The notes below the pieces were generated by a model. The model did no database searches, was not told the origin of the DNA, and saw only the letters and a list, made by a program, of their open reading frames with translations. 64,000 nt of DNA from Streptomyces coeruleorubidus (lineage in GTDB: Bacteria > Actinomycetota > Actinomycetes > Streptomycetales > Streptomycetaceae). Position numbers and translations under genes: made by a program. Of this stretch, positions 54,885 through 62,670 are shown piece by piece; within the stretch, counting starts at the first letter, position 1, and every line of letters begins with the position of its first letter. Location: assembly GCF_028885415.1 (NCBI RefSeq), contig NZ_CP118527.1, positions 1,364,001 through 1,428,000 of the forward strand, written 5' to 3'.

Positions 54885-55613
54885 GTGAGCGACAACCAAC
54901 TGCGGGTCGTCTGGATCTATCCCGACCTGCTCAGCACCTACGGCGACCAGGGCAACGTCCTCGTCGTGCAGCGCCGGGCCCAGCAGCGCGGCCTGGACGT
55001 GGCGCGGCTGGACGTGCGCAGCGACCAGGCGATCCCGACGTCCGGCGACATCTACCTGATCGGCGGCGGCGAGGACCGTCCCCAGCGGCTCGCGGCCGAG
55101 CGGCTGCGCCGGGACGGCGGACTGACCCGGGCCGTGGAGAACGGCGCCATCGTGTTCTCCGTGTGCGCCGGCTACCAGATCCTCGGCCACGAGTTCATCA
55201 ACGACCTCGGCCAGCGCGAGCCCGGCCTCGGCCTGCTGGACGTGGTGTCCGTGCGCGGCGAGGGCGAGCGGTGCGTCGGTGACGTGCTGGGCGACATCGA
55301 CCCGCGCCTCGGCCTGCCCCCGTTGACCGGTTTCGAGAACCACCAGGGCGTCACCCACCTCGGCCCCACCGCCCGCCCGCTCGCCCGGGTGCGCTTCGGC
55401 AACGGCAACGGCACGGGCGACGGCACGGAGGGCGCGTTCAACGACACCGTCTTCGGCACGTACATGCACGGCCCGGTGCTCGCGCGCAACCCGCTGATCG
55501 CGGACCTGCTGCTGAAGCTGGCCCTCGACGTCAACGCGCTGCCGCCGACGGACGACCGCTGGTACGAGGCACTGCGCAACGAGCGCATCGCGGCTGCGCA
55601 GCAGCCCGCGTAG
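54885..55613 (+). CDS. gatD: Lipid II isoglutaminyl synthase, glutaminase subunit GatD
   Basis: 242 residues from GTG 54885. Class I glutamine amidotransferase-like (CobB/CobQ type): VWIYPDLLSTYGDQGNVLVVQRRA, DIYLIGGGEDRPQ, catalytic Cys in FSVCAGYQILGHEF (~94), conserved FENHQGVTHLG and catalytic His in GTYMHGPVLARN (~200). It supplies ammonia from glutamine to MurT. The start site is weak (no clear GGAGG), so translational coupling to murT is likely. No other wall gene adjoins, though pfkA follows 232 bp downstream. Confidence 0.95.
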   Translation: MSDNQLRVVWIYPDLLSTYGDQGNVLVVQRRAQQRGLDVARLDVRSDQAIPTSGDIYLIGGGEDRPQRLAAERLRRDGGLTRAVENGAIVFSVCAGYQILGHEFINDLGQREPGLGLLDVVSVRGEGERCVGDVLGDIDPRLGLPPLTGFENHQGVTHLGPTARPLARVRFGNGNGTGDGTEGAFNDTVFGTYMHGPVLARNPLIADLLLKLALDVNALPPTDDRWYEALRNERIAAAQQPA

Positions 55614-55796
55614 ACGTAGACGCAGTTGCGCGACACCTGCGTGAGCGCTGCGCGTCAGCGTGCGTGAAGGACGCGTCAACCTGCTGGTCAACAGCCCGTA
55701 TGACGGCACATCCGCACAGGTGAGCGGGGTCGTCCAGCAGGCGGACGCGTGCTTCGGTCCGGCCCCTCGATGCCGCTAGGGTGGCGGGGATTCGAG

Positions 55797-55814
55797 CCGG
55801 ACAACGTGGTCCGG
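55797..55814. promoter_or_regulatory. Inverted repeat upstream of pfkA
   Basis: CCGGAC-AACGTG-GTCCGG, perfect 6-bp arms and a 6-base spacer, ending 31 bases before ATG 55846. A TAGGGT-like -10 lies near 55777-55782 just upstream. Candidate operator for pfkA. The rest of the 232-bp gap to gatD is unremarkable. Confidence 0.5.
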
Positions 55815-55845
55815 TCCAGGCCCACGTCGATAAGGTTTTCGGGCT

Positions 55846-56871
55846 ATGCGCATTGGTGTCCTCACGTCCGGCGGCGACTGCCCCGGCCTGAACGCCGTCA
55901 TCCGGTCCGTCGTGCACCGCGCCGTCGTCGACCACGGCGACGAGGTCATCGGCTTCCGGGACGGCTGGAAGGGCCTTCTGGAGTGCGACTACCTCAAGCT
56001 CGACCTCGACGCGGTGGGTGGCATCCTCGCCCGCGGCGGCACGATCCTCGGCTCCTCCCGGGTCCGTCCCGAGCACCTGCGGGACGGCGTGGAGCGGGCC
56101 AAGGGACACGTCGAGGAGCTCGGGCTCGACGCGATCATCCCCATCGGCGGCGAGGGCACGCTCAAGGCGGCCCGGCTGCTGTCCGACAACGGCCTGCCGA
56201 TCGTCGGCGTGCCGAAGACCATCGACAACGACATCGCCGTCACGGACGTCACCTTCGGCTTCGACACGGCCGTGGGGGTGGCGACCGAGGCGCTCGACCG
56301 GCTGAAGACCACCGCCGAGTCCCACCAGCGCGTGCTGATCGTGGAGGTCATGGGCCGGCACACCGGCTGGATCGCACTGCACTCCGGCATGGCGGCCGGC
56401 GCGCACGCCATCGTCGTCCCCGAGCGGCCCTTCGACGTCGACGAGTTGACCCGCAAGGTCGGTGAGCGGTTCGAGGCGGGCAAGCGCTTCGCGATCGTCG
56501 TCGCGGCGGAGGGGGCCAAGCCGAAGCCCGGGACCATGGAGTTCGACGAGGGCGGCAAGGACATCTACGGGCACGAGCGGTTCGCCGGGATCGCCCGTCA
56601 GTTGTCGGTGGAGCTGGAGGAGCGGCTGGGGAAGGAAGCCCGGCCGGTGATTCTCGGGCATGTGCAGCGGGGTGGGACGCCGACCGCCTATGACCGGGTG
56701 CTTGCCACGCGGTTCGGGTGGCATGCGGTGGAGGCCGTGCACCGGGGGGAGTTCGGGCGGATGACCGCGCTGCGGGGGACCGACATTGTGATGGTGTCGT
56801 TGGCCGAGGCCGTGGAGACGCTGAAGACCGTTCCGCAGGAGCGGTACGCCGAGGCGGAGTGTGTCCTCTGA
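55846..56871 (+). CDS. pfkA: 6-phosphofructokinase, Streptomyces PfkA type
   Basis: 341 residues. Phosphofructokinase motifs: TSGGDCPGLNAVIRSVV, PIGGEGTLKAARLL (the GGEGT triad carries Gly, as in ATP-dependent forms, rather than Asp), VPKTIDNDIAVTDVTFGFDTA, MGRHTGWIALHSGMAAGAHAIVVPE, and RPVILGHVQRGGTPTAYDRVLATRFG. It phosphorylates fructose-6-phosphate in glycolysis. Lysine in PKTIDND is typical of the group III enzymes that include PPi users; the Gly favours ATP, but the donor needs testing. It is one of several pfk genes usual in Streptomyces. Followed by a terminator hairpin. Confidence 0.95.
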   Translation: MRIGVLTSGGDCPGLNAVIRSVVHRAVVDHGDEVIGFRDGWKGLLECDYLKLDLDAVGGILARGGTILGSSRVRPEHLRDGVERAKGHVEELGLDAIIPIGGEGTLKAARLLSDNGLPIVGVPKTIDNDIAVTDVTFGFDTAVGVATEALDRLKTTAESHQRVLIVEVMGRHTGWIALHSGMAAGAHAIVVPERPFDVDELTRKVGERFEAGKRFAIVVAAEGAKPKPGTMEFDEGGKDIYGHERFAGIARQLSVELEERLGKEARPVILGHVQRGGTPTAYDRVLATRFGWHAVEAVHRGEFGRMTALRGTDIVMVSLAEAVETLKTVPQERYAEAECVL

Positions 56872-56896
56872 GTTGCCCGCGCCCCGAGCACGTCTT

Positions 56897-56930
56897 ACCG
56901 CCCCCGGTCACCTGTGTGGCCGGGGGCGGT
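56897..56930. terminator. Perfect hairpin between pfkA and the CtaG-like gene
   Basis: ACCGCCCCCGG and CCGGGGGCGGT, 11-bp perfect arms around a 12-base loop, followed by TCTACTCTT. Terminates pfkA and insulates the downstream gene. Confidence 0.8.
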
Positions 56931-56986
56931 TCTACTCTTGGGGCGGACAGATTGCTGCACACCCCCACGAAACAGGAGCCGGCGGT

Positions 56987-57937
56987 ATGGATCACAGCGG
57001 GCACGGCATGACCATGGATCTGCCGCCGTTCACGCTGGGACGAGGGCTGGAGTGGTCGGCCGACCCGTTCTTCCTCATCGCCTGCCTGGCCGGGCTGGCG
57101 CTGTACGGGTGGGGTGTCGTGCGGCTGGTGCGGCGCGGTGACAAGTGGCCGGTGGGGCGGACGGTCGCCTTCGTCGTCGGCGTGCTGAGCATCGTGCTCA
57201 TGATGTGCACGCAGCTGAACGACTACGGCATGGTCATGTTCAGCGTGCACATGGTGCAGCACATGGTGATCAGCATGGTCTCGCCGATCCTGATCCTGCT
57301 CGGGGCGCCGATCACGCTGGCGCTGCGCGCGCTGCCGACGGCGGGGCGGGGCCGCAAGGGGCCCCGCGAGCTGCTGCTGATGTTCCTGCACAGCCACTAC
57401 ATGCGGATCGTCACCCACCCGGCGTTCACGATCCCGCTGTTCATCGCGAGCCTGTACGGGCTGTACTTCACGCCGCTGTTCGACTTCCTGATGGGCTCCA
57501 CGACGGGGCACATCGCGATGATGGTGCACTTCCTCGCGGTCGGCCTGGTGTTCTTCTGGCCGATCATGGGCGTGGACCCGGGCCCGCACCGGCCGGGCTT
57601 TCTGATGCGGATGCTGGAGCTGTTCGCGGGCATGCCGTTCCACGCGTTCTTCGGGATCGCGCTGATGATGGCGTCCGAACCGATGGTCGAGACGTTCAAG
57701 AACCCGCCCGCCTCGCTCGGCATCGAGGCGCTGTCCGACCAGAACGCGGCGGGCGGCATCGCCTGGGCGTTCAGCGAGATCCCGTCCGTGCTGGTGCTGG
57801 TCGCGCTGCTGTTCCAGTGGTACGCCTCGGACCAGCGGCAGGCCAGGCGGGGGGACCGGGCCGCCGACCGCGACGGGGACAAGGAACTCGAGGCGTACAA
57901 CGCCTATTTGAGCTCGCTGCACGCACGTGGAAACTGA
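56987..57937 (+). CDS. Cytochrome c oxidase assembly protein, CtaG (Caa3_CtaG) family
   Basis: 316 residues from ATG 56987. His-rich start MDHSGHGMTMDLPPF, then about seven membrane helices. Family blocks: FSVHMVQHMVISMVSPILILLGAPITLALR, SLYGLYFTPLFDFLMGSTTGHIAMMVHFLAVGLVFFWPIMGVDPGPHRPG, RMLELFAGMPFHAFFGIALMMASEPM and GGIAWAFSEIPSVLVLVALLFQWYASDQRQ. Paired His and Met residues suggest copper delivery to the oxidase Cu site. This is the Caa3_CtaG family, not the single-span CtaG of mitochondria. Cytoplasmic tail is charged. Confidence 0.9.
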   Translation: MDHSGHGMTMDLPPFTLGRGLEWSADPFFLIACLAGLALYGWGVVRLVRRGDKWPVGRTVAFVVGVLSIVLMMCTQLNDYGMVMFSVHMVQHMVISMVSPILILLGAPITLALRALPTAGRGRKGPRELLLMFLHSHYMRIVTHPAFTIPLFIASLYGLYFTPLFDFLMGSTTGHIAMMVHFLAVGLVFFWPIMGVDPGPHRPGFLMRMLELFAGMPFHAFFGIALMMASEPMVETFKNPPASLGIEALSDQNAAGGIAWAFSEIPSVLVLVALLFQWYASDQRQARRGDRAADRDGDKELEAYNAYLSSLHARGN

Positions 57938-58058
57938 CTTTTCCCACGCCCCAAGGCGCCCGTTCCTCCTCGCTCTGCTCTTTCTCCACAACGCGGCTGA
58001 ATAGCCTTTTCCTTCAGTAGCATGAAACGCGTCGGGGGAACCGCAGGGGGGAGCGGTG

Positions 58059-59411
58059 ATGCGGAGGATCGCTGTCCTGGTCGCTTTTCTGCTGGCTCTC
58101 GGGGGGTGCGATTCGGGCGGGTCGTTGTTGGAGGTTAAGGCGGTCGCCGCGGGAGTTCCGTCCCTGGCGCCCTTCTTCGCCGAGGACAGCGGGCTGGGCC
58201 GGGACGCCCACGTGCGGTCGCGCGCGGTGCCGGGCAGCCTGCAGCAGGGGGACACGCCGGGGCTGTACGGGGGGACGAAGCAGCCGGGGATCTGTGATGT
58301 CGAGCGGCTGAAGCGGTTCCTCACCGCGCCGCGCAACGATCGCAAGGCGCGGGCGTGGGCGGCCGCCCTCGATCTGCGTACGGACGAGATTCCGGGATAT
58401 CTCGACCGGCTCACACCGGTTCTCCTGCGTCACGACACCCTCGCGTTGAACCACGACTACAAAAAAGGAAAGGCTGTTCCCTTCCGCGCCTTGCTCCAGG
58501 CGGGAATCGCGATTCTCGTCGACGAGCAGGGGCTTGCGTCGGTCAAATGTTCGTGCGGAAATCCGCTGCGGCCCTTCGAGGGCGACACGAGCCGGATATC
58601 CGTCACATTCGGGGACGGCAGCGAGAAGTGGCAGGGATACGACCCTGCCGAGGTGCTGGTCGTACGGCCCGCTCCCCGGAAACTGGAGCGCATCGCCCTC
58701 GTCGACGTCCAGGACCCCGGCCGGGGCATCCAGCGGCCCGTCGGCACGACGGGTGAGGCCGACACCGACTTCGACGCGACCGAGCGGCGGGCCGTGCCGC
58801 GTCTCGCCGGGACGACGTTCGGCGAGGCGAGCCGGCGGCTGGCCGATGCGGGGCTGGCCGTCGCGTTCCGGGGTGAGGAACCGCCCCCGGACCGTGCGCG
58901 GGTCATCGCGTCCGACCCGGGCGCGGGGGCCGAGCTGCGGTTCGGTGCCCATGTGACGCTGAGCGTGGCGGCGGAGTCGGGGACGGAGAGGCGTACGGCG
59001 TGGCCGTCGCCCTCGGCGTCCTCCACTCCCTCTGCCGGCTCCGGGCCTCCGACGAGTACCGGGCCCGCGCCTTCCCGTCAGCCCTCGTCGTCGCAGGCGC
59101 CGCCCACCTCCGTGCCGCCTGAGTCGGGCGCCGCGCCCAGGAGCAGTGCATCGCCGACGGCGACCAGCTCACCGCCGCGGGGCACCAGCTCCCCTCCCCC
59201 GACCACCAGCTCGCCTCCCACCGGTGAACCGGTCACGAGCAGCGCGCCGCCGCCAGTGAGCAGCACGCCCGCGTCCAGCGCTCCCGCGTCCAGCTCTCCC
59301 GCCTCCAGCACCCCCTCGACGATCGCGCCCGCGACGACCGCGCCTGCGACGACCGCCCCCGTGTCCACCGCTCCGGCGACCGCCCCGCCCGCCCCGGGCA
59401 CGACCGCCTAA
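58059..59411 (+). CDS. DUF6777-PASTA lipoprotein with Ser/Thr/Pro stalk
   Basis: About 450 residues from ATG 58059 (a GTG one codon earlier is too near the AGGGGGGAG site). Lipoprotein signal: RRIAVLVAFLLALGGC, lipobox LGGC with modified Cys at ~17. Then a DUF6777 domain (~50-215): GTKQPGICDVERLKRFLT, YLDRLTPVLLRHDT, AGIAILVDEQGLASVKCSCGNPLRPF and AEVLVVRPAP. Then a single PASTA module (~245-305: PRLAGTTFGEASRRLADAGLAVAF and VTLSVAAES). The last ~140 residues are Ser/Thr/Pro repeats, a likely wall-spanning or O-glycosylated stalk. PASTA modules bind wall fragments, and a kinase gene follows, so it may be a ligand sensor. Not shown. Confidence 0.85.
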   Translation: MRRIAVLVAFLLALGGCDSGGSLLEVKAVAAGVPSLAPFFAEDSGLGRDAHVRSRAVPGSLQQGDTPGLYGGTKQPGICDVERLKRFLTAPRNDRKARAWAAALDLRTDEIPGYLDRLTPVLLRHDTLALNHDYKKGKAVPFRALLQAGIAILVDEQGLASVKCSCGNPLRPFEGDTSRISVTFGDGSEKWQGYDPAEVLVVRPAPRKLERIALVDVQDPGRGIQRPVGTTGEADTDFDATERRAVPRLAGTTFGEASRRLADAGLAVAFRGEEPPPDRARVIASDPGAGAELRFGAHVTLSVAAESGTERRTAWPSPSASSTPSAGSGPPTSTGPAPSRQPSSSQAPPTSVPPESGAAPRSSASPTATSSPPRGTSSPPPTTSSPPTGEPVTSSAPPPVSSTPASSAPASSSPASSTPSTIAPATTAPATTAPVSTAPATAPPAPGTTA

Positions 59412-59444
59412 CACCGCGCCCCCGCCGAACCCGGGAGTCACCGG

Positions 59445-61256
59445 ATGTCCTCAGGATCACCGACGTCGGGAGTGGGCCGGATCGTCGCCGGCCGTTATCT
59501 GCTGCTGCGCCGGCTCGGCAGCGGCGGCATGGGGCACGTCTGGCTCGCCCACGACCAGAGACTCGCCTGCGAGGTCGCGCTGAAGGAGATCGTGTTCCGG
59601 GACCCGGCCGAGGCGGGAAACGAGCGGGAGGCGCGGGTCGCGCGGGCCCGTGCGGAGGCCCGGCACGCGGCCGGGCTGCGCGGACACCCGCACGTGGTGA
59701 CGGTGCACGACGTGCTGGAGCACGAGCAGCTGCCGTGGATCGTCATGGAGTACGTGACCGGCGCCGTGGACCTGCGGGAGCTGGTGACCCGGCGCGGGCC
59801 GCTCGCCCCGGCCGAGTGCGCCCGCGTCGGTCTCGCCGTGCTGGACGCGCTGACCGCGGGGCACGAGCGGGGCGTGATGCACCGGGACGTGAAGCCGGCC
59901 AACATCCTGCTCGCGCCGGACCGCGCGGGCTCGCCGTACGGGCGGGTGCTGCTCACCGACTACGGCATCTCCGTGCAGCCGGACGCCGGTGAGACGCGGT
60001 ACACGATGGCGTCCGTGCTGGTCGGCACGGCGGGGTATCTGGCGCCGGAGCGGGCGTCCGGCGGTACGCCGACGCCGGCCGCGGACCTGTTCTCGCTGGG
60101 CTGCACGCTGTACTTCGGCGTCGAGGGCCGCGGCCCCTTCGAGCGGGAGTCGCACCTGGCGGCACTCACCGCCGTGGTCACGGAGGACCCGCTGCCACCG
60201 GCACGGGCCGGGGCTCTGGAGCCCGTGCTGCGCGGGCTGCTCGCCAAGGATCCGCAGCAGCGGATGACCGCGCGGGAGGCGGAGGCCGGGCTGTCGGCGC
60301 TCGTCACGCCCCAGCCGGACGCGTACGAGCGGACCCGGACCGACCCCGGGTCGCCGTCCCCGTGGGAGACCCCGCCCGTGCCGCCGACCGGGCCGGACGG
60401 TCTCGGGCCCGTGGTCGCCGAGCCCGGCGCTCGGCGACGGCGGCGCTCCCCCGCCCGCCGGGGCGTCGCCGCCTGCGGGCTCACGCTGGTCCTCGCGCTC
60501 GGCGGCGTCTGGTACGCGCTGGCCGACCGGGCGGGCGGCGGGACGGCGGCGCCGTACGGAGAGGCCGTCGGGCTGGAGAAGCCGCTCGCGGACGGGGACT
60601 GTGTGCTCGCCGACTGGCCGGGCGGGACACGGTTCGCCGGCACGCCCCGGCTCTCCCTGGACCCGACCTGCCGGGACCAGGCGCCCGACGGGCAGGTGGT
60701 GGCGTTCGTCGAAGCGGCCTCGGCGGACGAGGCACGGAAGCTGGGTCCGGCCCGGTGCGAGGAGCGGACCCGGGAGCTGCGGGACCGGCTCGCCGATGTC
60801 CGCAGCCACGCCGTCGTGCCGAGCGGCACCGGGTTCGAGGCGGCGGGGCGGCGCACCGCCTGCCTGGTGCTCGGCGCGCACGGGCCGCTGTACGGGCCGC
60901 TCGGGGAGCGACGTAGGTTCGGTACGGCGTTCGCCGACACCGCGACCATGCAGAAGCGTGACTGTTTGGACGTCCGTTCGAACCGGGAGGCGCGGCTGGT
61001 GCCGTGCGGCGGACGGTACGACCAGCAGGTGCTCGGGTTCACCCGACTGGGCGCCGATGTGACCCTCGCCGAGGCCCGGACCTCGTCGGACGCAGCATGC
61101 GCCCGGGGCGTGGCGCCGCGCGACTACGGCTTCGATCCGTCCGTCTACGAAGCCGGTTCGTGGACCAGCGACGGACCATGGAAATCCGGTACTCATGTCG
61201 TCGTCTGCACCGTCAGGAGGCAGAACGGGGGCACCATGGGGGGAACAGAACCATGA
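59445..61256 (+). CDS. Transmembrane Ser/Thr protein kinase with DYG motif
   Basis: 603 residues. Kinase domain ~16-285: P-loop LGSGGMGHVW, VALKEIV (Lys), HRDVKPANILL (catalytic loop), then LTDYGIS where DFG is DYG, GTAGYLAPERA, and LFSLGCTLYFGVEGRGPF. TM helix ~345-367 (GVAACGLTLVLALGGVWYAL), preceded by a Pro-rich juxtamembrane linker. The outer part (~370-600) has six Cys, suggesting disulphides, with no PASTA modules. The neighbouring lipoprotein has one PASTA and could supply the sensing part. The kinase phosphorylates Ser/Thr targets in signalling; the Tyr for Phe in the activation segment may alter the inactive/active switch. Confidence 0.92.
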   Translation: MSSGSPTSGVGRIVAGRYLLLRRLGSGGMGHVWLAHDQRLACEVALKEIVFRDPAEAGNEREARVARARAEARHAAGLRGHPHVVTVHDVLEHEQLPWIVMEYVTGAVDLRELVTRRGPLAPAECARVGLAVLDALTAGHERGVMHRDVKPANILLAPDRAGSPYGRVLLTDYGISVQPDAGETRYTMASVLVGTAGYLAPERASGGTPTPAADLFSLGCTLYFGVEGRGPFERESHLAALTAVVTEDPLPPARAGALEPVLRGLLAKDPQQRMTAREAEAGLSALVTPQPDAYERTRTDPGSPSPWETPPVPPTGPDGLGPVVAEPGARRRRRSPARRGVAACGLTLVLALGGVWYALADRAGGGTAAPYGEAVGLEKPLADGDCVLADWPGGTRFAGTPRLSLDPTCRDQAPDGQVVAFVEAASADEARKLGPARCEERTRELRDRLADVRSHAVVPSGTGFEAAGRRTACLVLGAHGPLYGPLGERRRFGTAFADTATMQKRDCLDVRSNREARLVPCGGRYDQQVLGFTRLGADVTLAEARTSSDAACARGVAPRDYGFDPSVYEAGSWTSDGPWKSGTHVVVCTVRRQNGGTMGGTEP

Positions 61257-61269
61257 GGAGGGTGTTGCG

Positions 61270-61449
61270 ATGCCCGGTTCCACGAACGGTTCGAACGCGA
61301 CGAAGACCATGGGAGCCCTCACCGTCGGCGGCCTCGTCCTGGTGACGGCCTACACGGTGGCGCTCGGCAGCAACGGCTGGCTGTGGTTCGGCTGGGTCGT
61401 CCTGGGCCTGATCACCCTCGGGATGGTGGTCACCTCGAAGAGCACGTGA
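61270..61449 (+). CDS. Small membrane protein after the kinase gene
   Basis: 59 residues from ATG 61270, preceded by GAGGAGGG. Ser/Asn/Thr start, then two hydrophobic helices (MGALTVGGLVLVTAYTVAL and WLWFGWVVLGLITLGMVV) separated by GSNG. It ends TSKST. No motif. It follows the kinase by 13 bp on the same strand, so may form an operon with it and be a modulator of its activity; inferred only. Confidence 0.75.
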   Translation: MPGSTNGSNATKTMGALTVGGLVLVTAYTVALGSNGWLWFGWVVLGLITLGMVVTSKST

Positions 61450-61464
61450 AGAGCACCTGAGGAG

Positions 61465-62670
61465 TCACTCCCGGGTCAGCCGTCCGGCCGAATGCACGCC
61501 CGGCTGGTACTTGGGAAGCCGGACGGTGATCTTCATGCCCGCGCCCATGGCGGTCTCGATGACGAGGCCGTGGTCGTCGCCGTAGACCTGGCGGAGCCGG
61601 TCGTCGACGTTGGAGAGCCCTATGCCGCCCGAGGGGCTGACCTCGCGGGCGAGGATGCGGCGGAGCAGGCCGGGGTCCATGCCGGCGCCGTCGTCCTCGA
61701 TGACGACCAGGGCCTCGGCGCCCGCGTCCTGGGCCGTGATCTGGATGTGGCACTTGTCGGCCTTGCCCTCCAGGCCGTGCTTGACGGCGTTCTCGACGAG
61801 CGGCTGGAGGCACAGGAAGGGCAGGGCGACGGGCAGCACCTCCGGGGCGATCTGGAGGGTGACGGAGAGGCGGTCACCGAAGCGTGCCCGGACGAGCGCC
61901 AGGTAGTGGTCGATGGCGTGCAGTTCGTCGGCGAGGGTGGTGAAGTCGCCGTGCCGACGGAACGAGTAGCGGGTGAAGTCGGCGAATTCCAGGAGCAGTT
62001 CACGGGCGCGCTCGGGGTCGGTGCGGACGAACGAGGCGATCACCGCGAGCGAGTTGAAGATGAAGTGCGGGGATATCTGGGCCCGCAGCGCCTTGATCTC
62101 GGCCTCGATGAGGCGGGTGCGGGACTGGTCCAGGTCCGCCAGCTCCAGCTGCACGGACACCCAGCGGGCCACCTCGCCGGCCGCCCGGACGAGGACCGCC
62201 GACTCGCGGGGCGCGCACGCGACGAGGGCGCCGTGCACGCGGTCGTCGACGGTGAACGGGGCGACGACCGCCCAGCGCACCGGGCAGTCGAGGAGGTCGC
62301 AGGTCAGCTGGAAGGCCTCGCCCCGGCCGGTCTCCAGAGGGCCGGCGAGGCGTTCCATGATCTCGGTGCGGTGGTGGGCGCCGTCGCCGTCCCAGACCAG
62401 GACCTGTTTGCGGTCGGTCAGGCAGAGCGCGTCCGTGCCGAGCAGGGAGCGCAGTTTGCGGGCGGACTTGCGGGCGGTCTCCTCCGTCAGCCCGGCCCGC
62501 AGCGGGGGTGCGGCGAGGGAGGCGGTGTGCAGGGTCTCGAAGGTGGCGTGTTCGACGGGGGTGCCCAGGCCGCCGAGGCTCTGGGGACGTGCCGTGCGCC
62601 GGCCGAGCCACACCCCCAGGGCCAGCACCGGCAGCACGGCGACGCACAGGCCCGCCAGGAATCCGCTCAT
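61465..62670 (-). CDS. LytS-type sensor histidine kinase
   Basis: 401 residues. One N-terminal membrane span (FLAGLCVAVLPVLALGVWLG), a GAF-like sensory region (~60-185), then the His_kinase family: the phosphoacceptor block ALRAQISPHFIFNSLAVIASFV with PHFIFN, N-box VENAVKHGLEG, G1 EDDGAGMDPGLL, and GGIGLSNVDDRLRQVYG. It would autophosphorylate and pass the phosphate to a LytTR response regulator, none of which lies in this window, although one could be upstream on the minus strand. Its ATG overlaps the stop of the symporter gene (ATGA), so both are coupled, probably with the regulator of solute uptake. Confidence 0.9.
   Translation of the reverse strand: MSGFLAGLCVAVLPVLALGVWLGRRTARPQSLGGLGTPVEHATFETLHTASLAAPPLRAGLTEETARKSARKLRSLLGTDALCLTDRKQVLVWDGDGAHHRTEIMERLAGPLETGRGEAFQLTCDLLDCPVRWAVVAPFTVDDRVHGALVACAPRESAVLVRAAGEVARWVSVQLELADLDQSRTRLIEAEIKALRAQISPHFIFNSLAVIASFVRTDPERARELLLEFADFTRYSFRRHGDFTTLADELHAIDHYLALVRARFGDRLSVTLQIAPEVLPVALPFLCLQPLVENAVKHGLEGKADKCHIQITAQDAGAEALVVIEDDGAGMDPGLLRRILAREVSPSGGIGLSNVDDRLRQVYGDDHGLVIETAMGAGMKITVRLPKYQPGVHSAGRLTRE

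Noticed and set aside
56348..58414. Minus-strand open frame of ~690 codons across pfkA and the CtaG-like gene
   Set aside because: His/Arg/Gln-rich shadow translation with no domains; both plus-strand genes are unmistakable.
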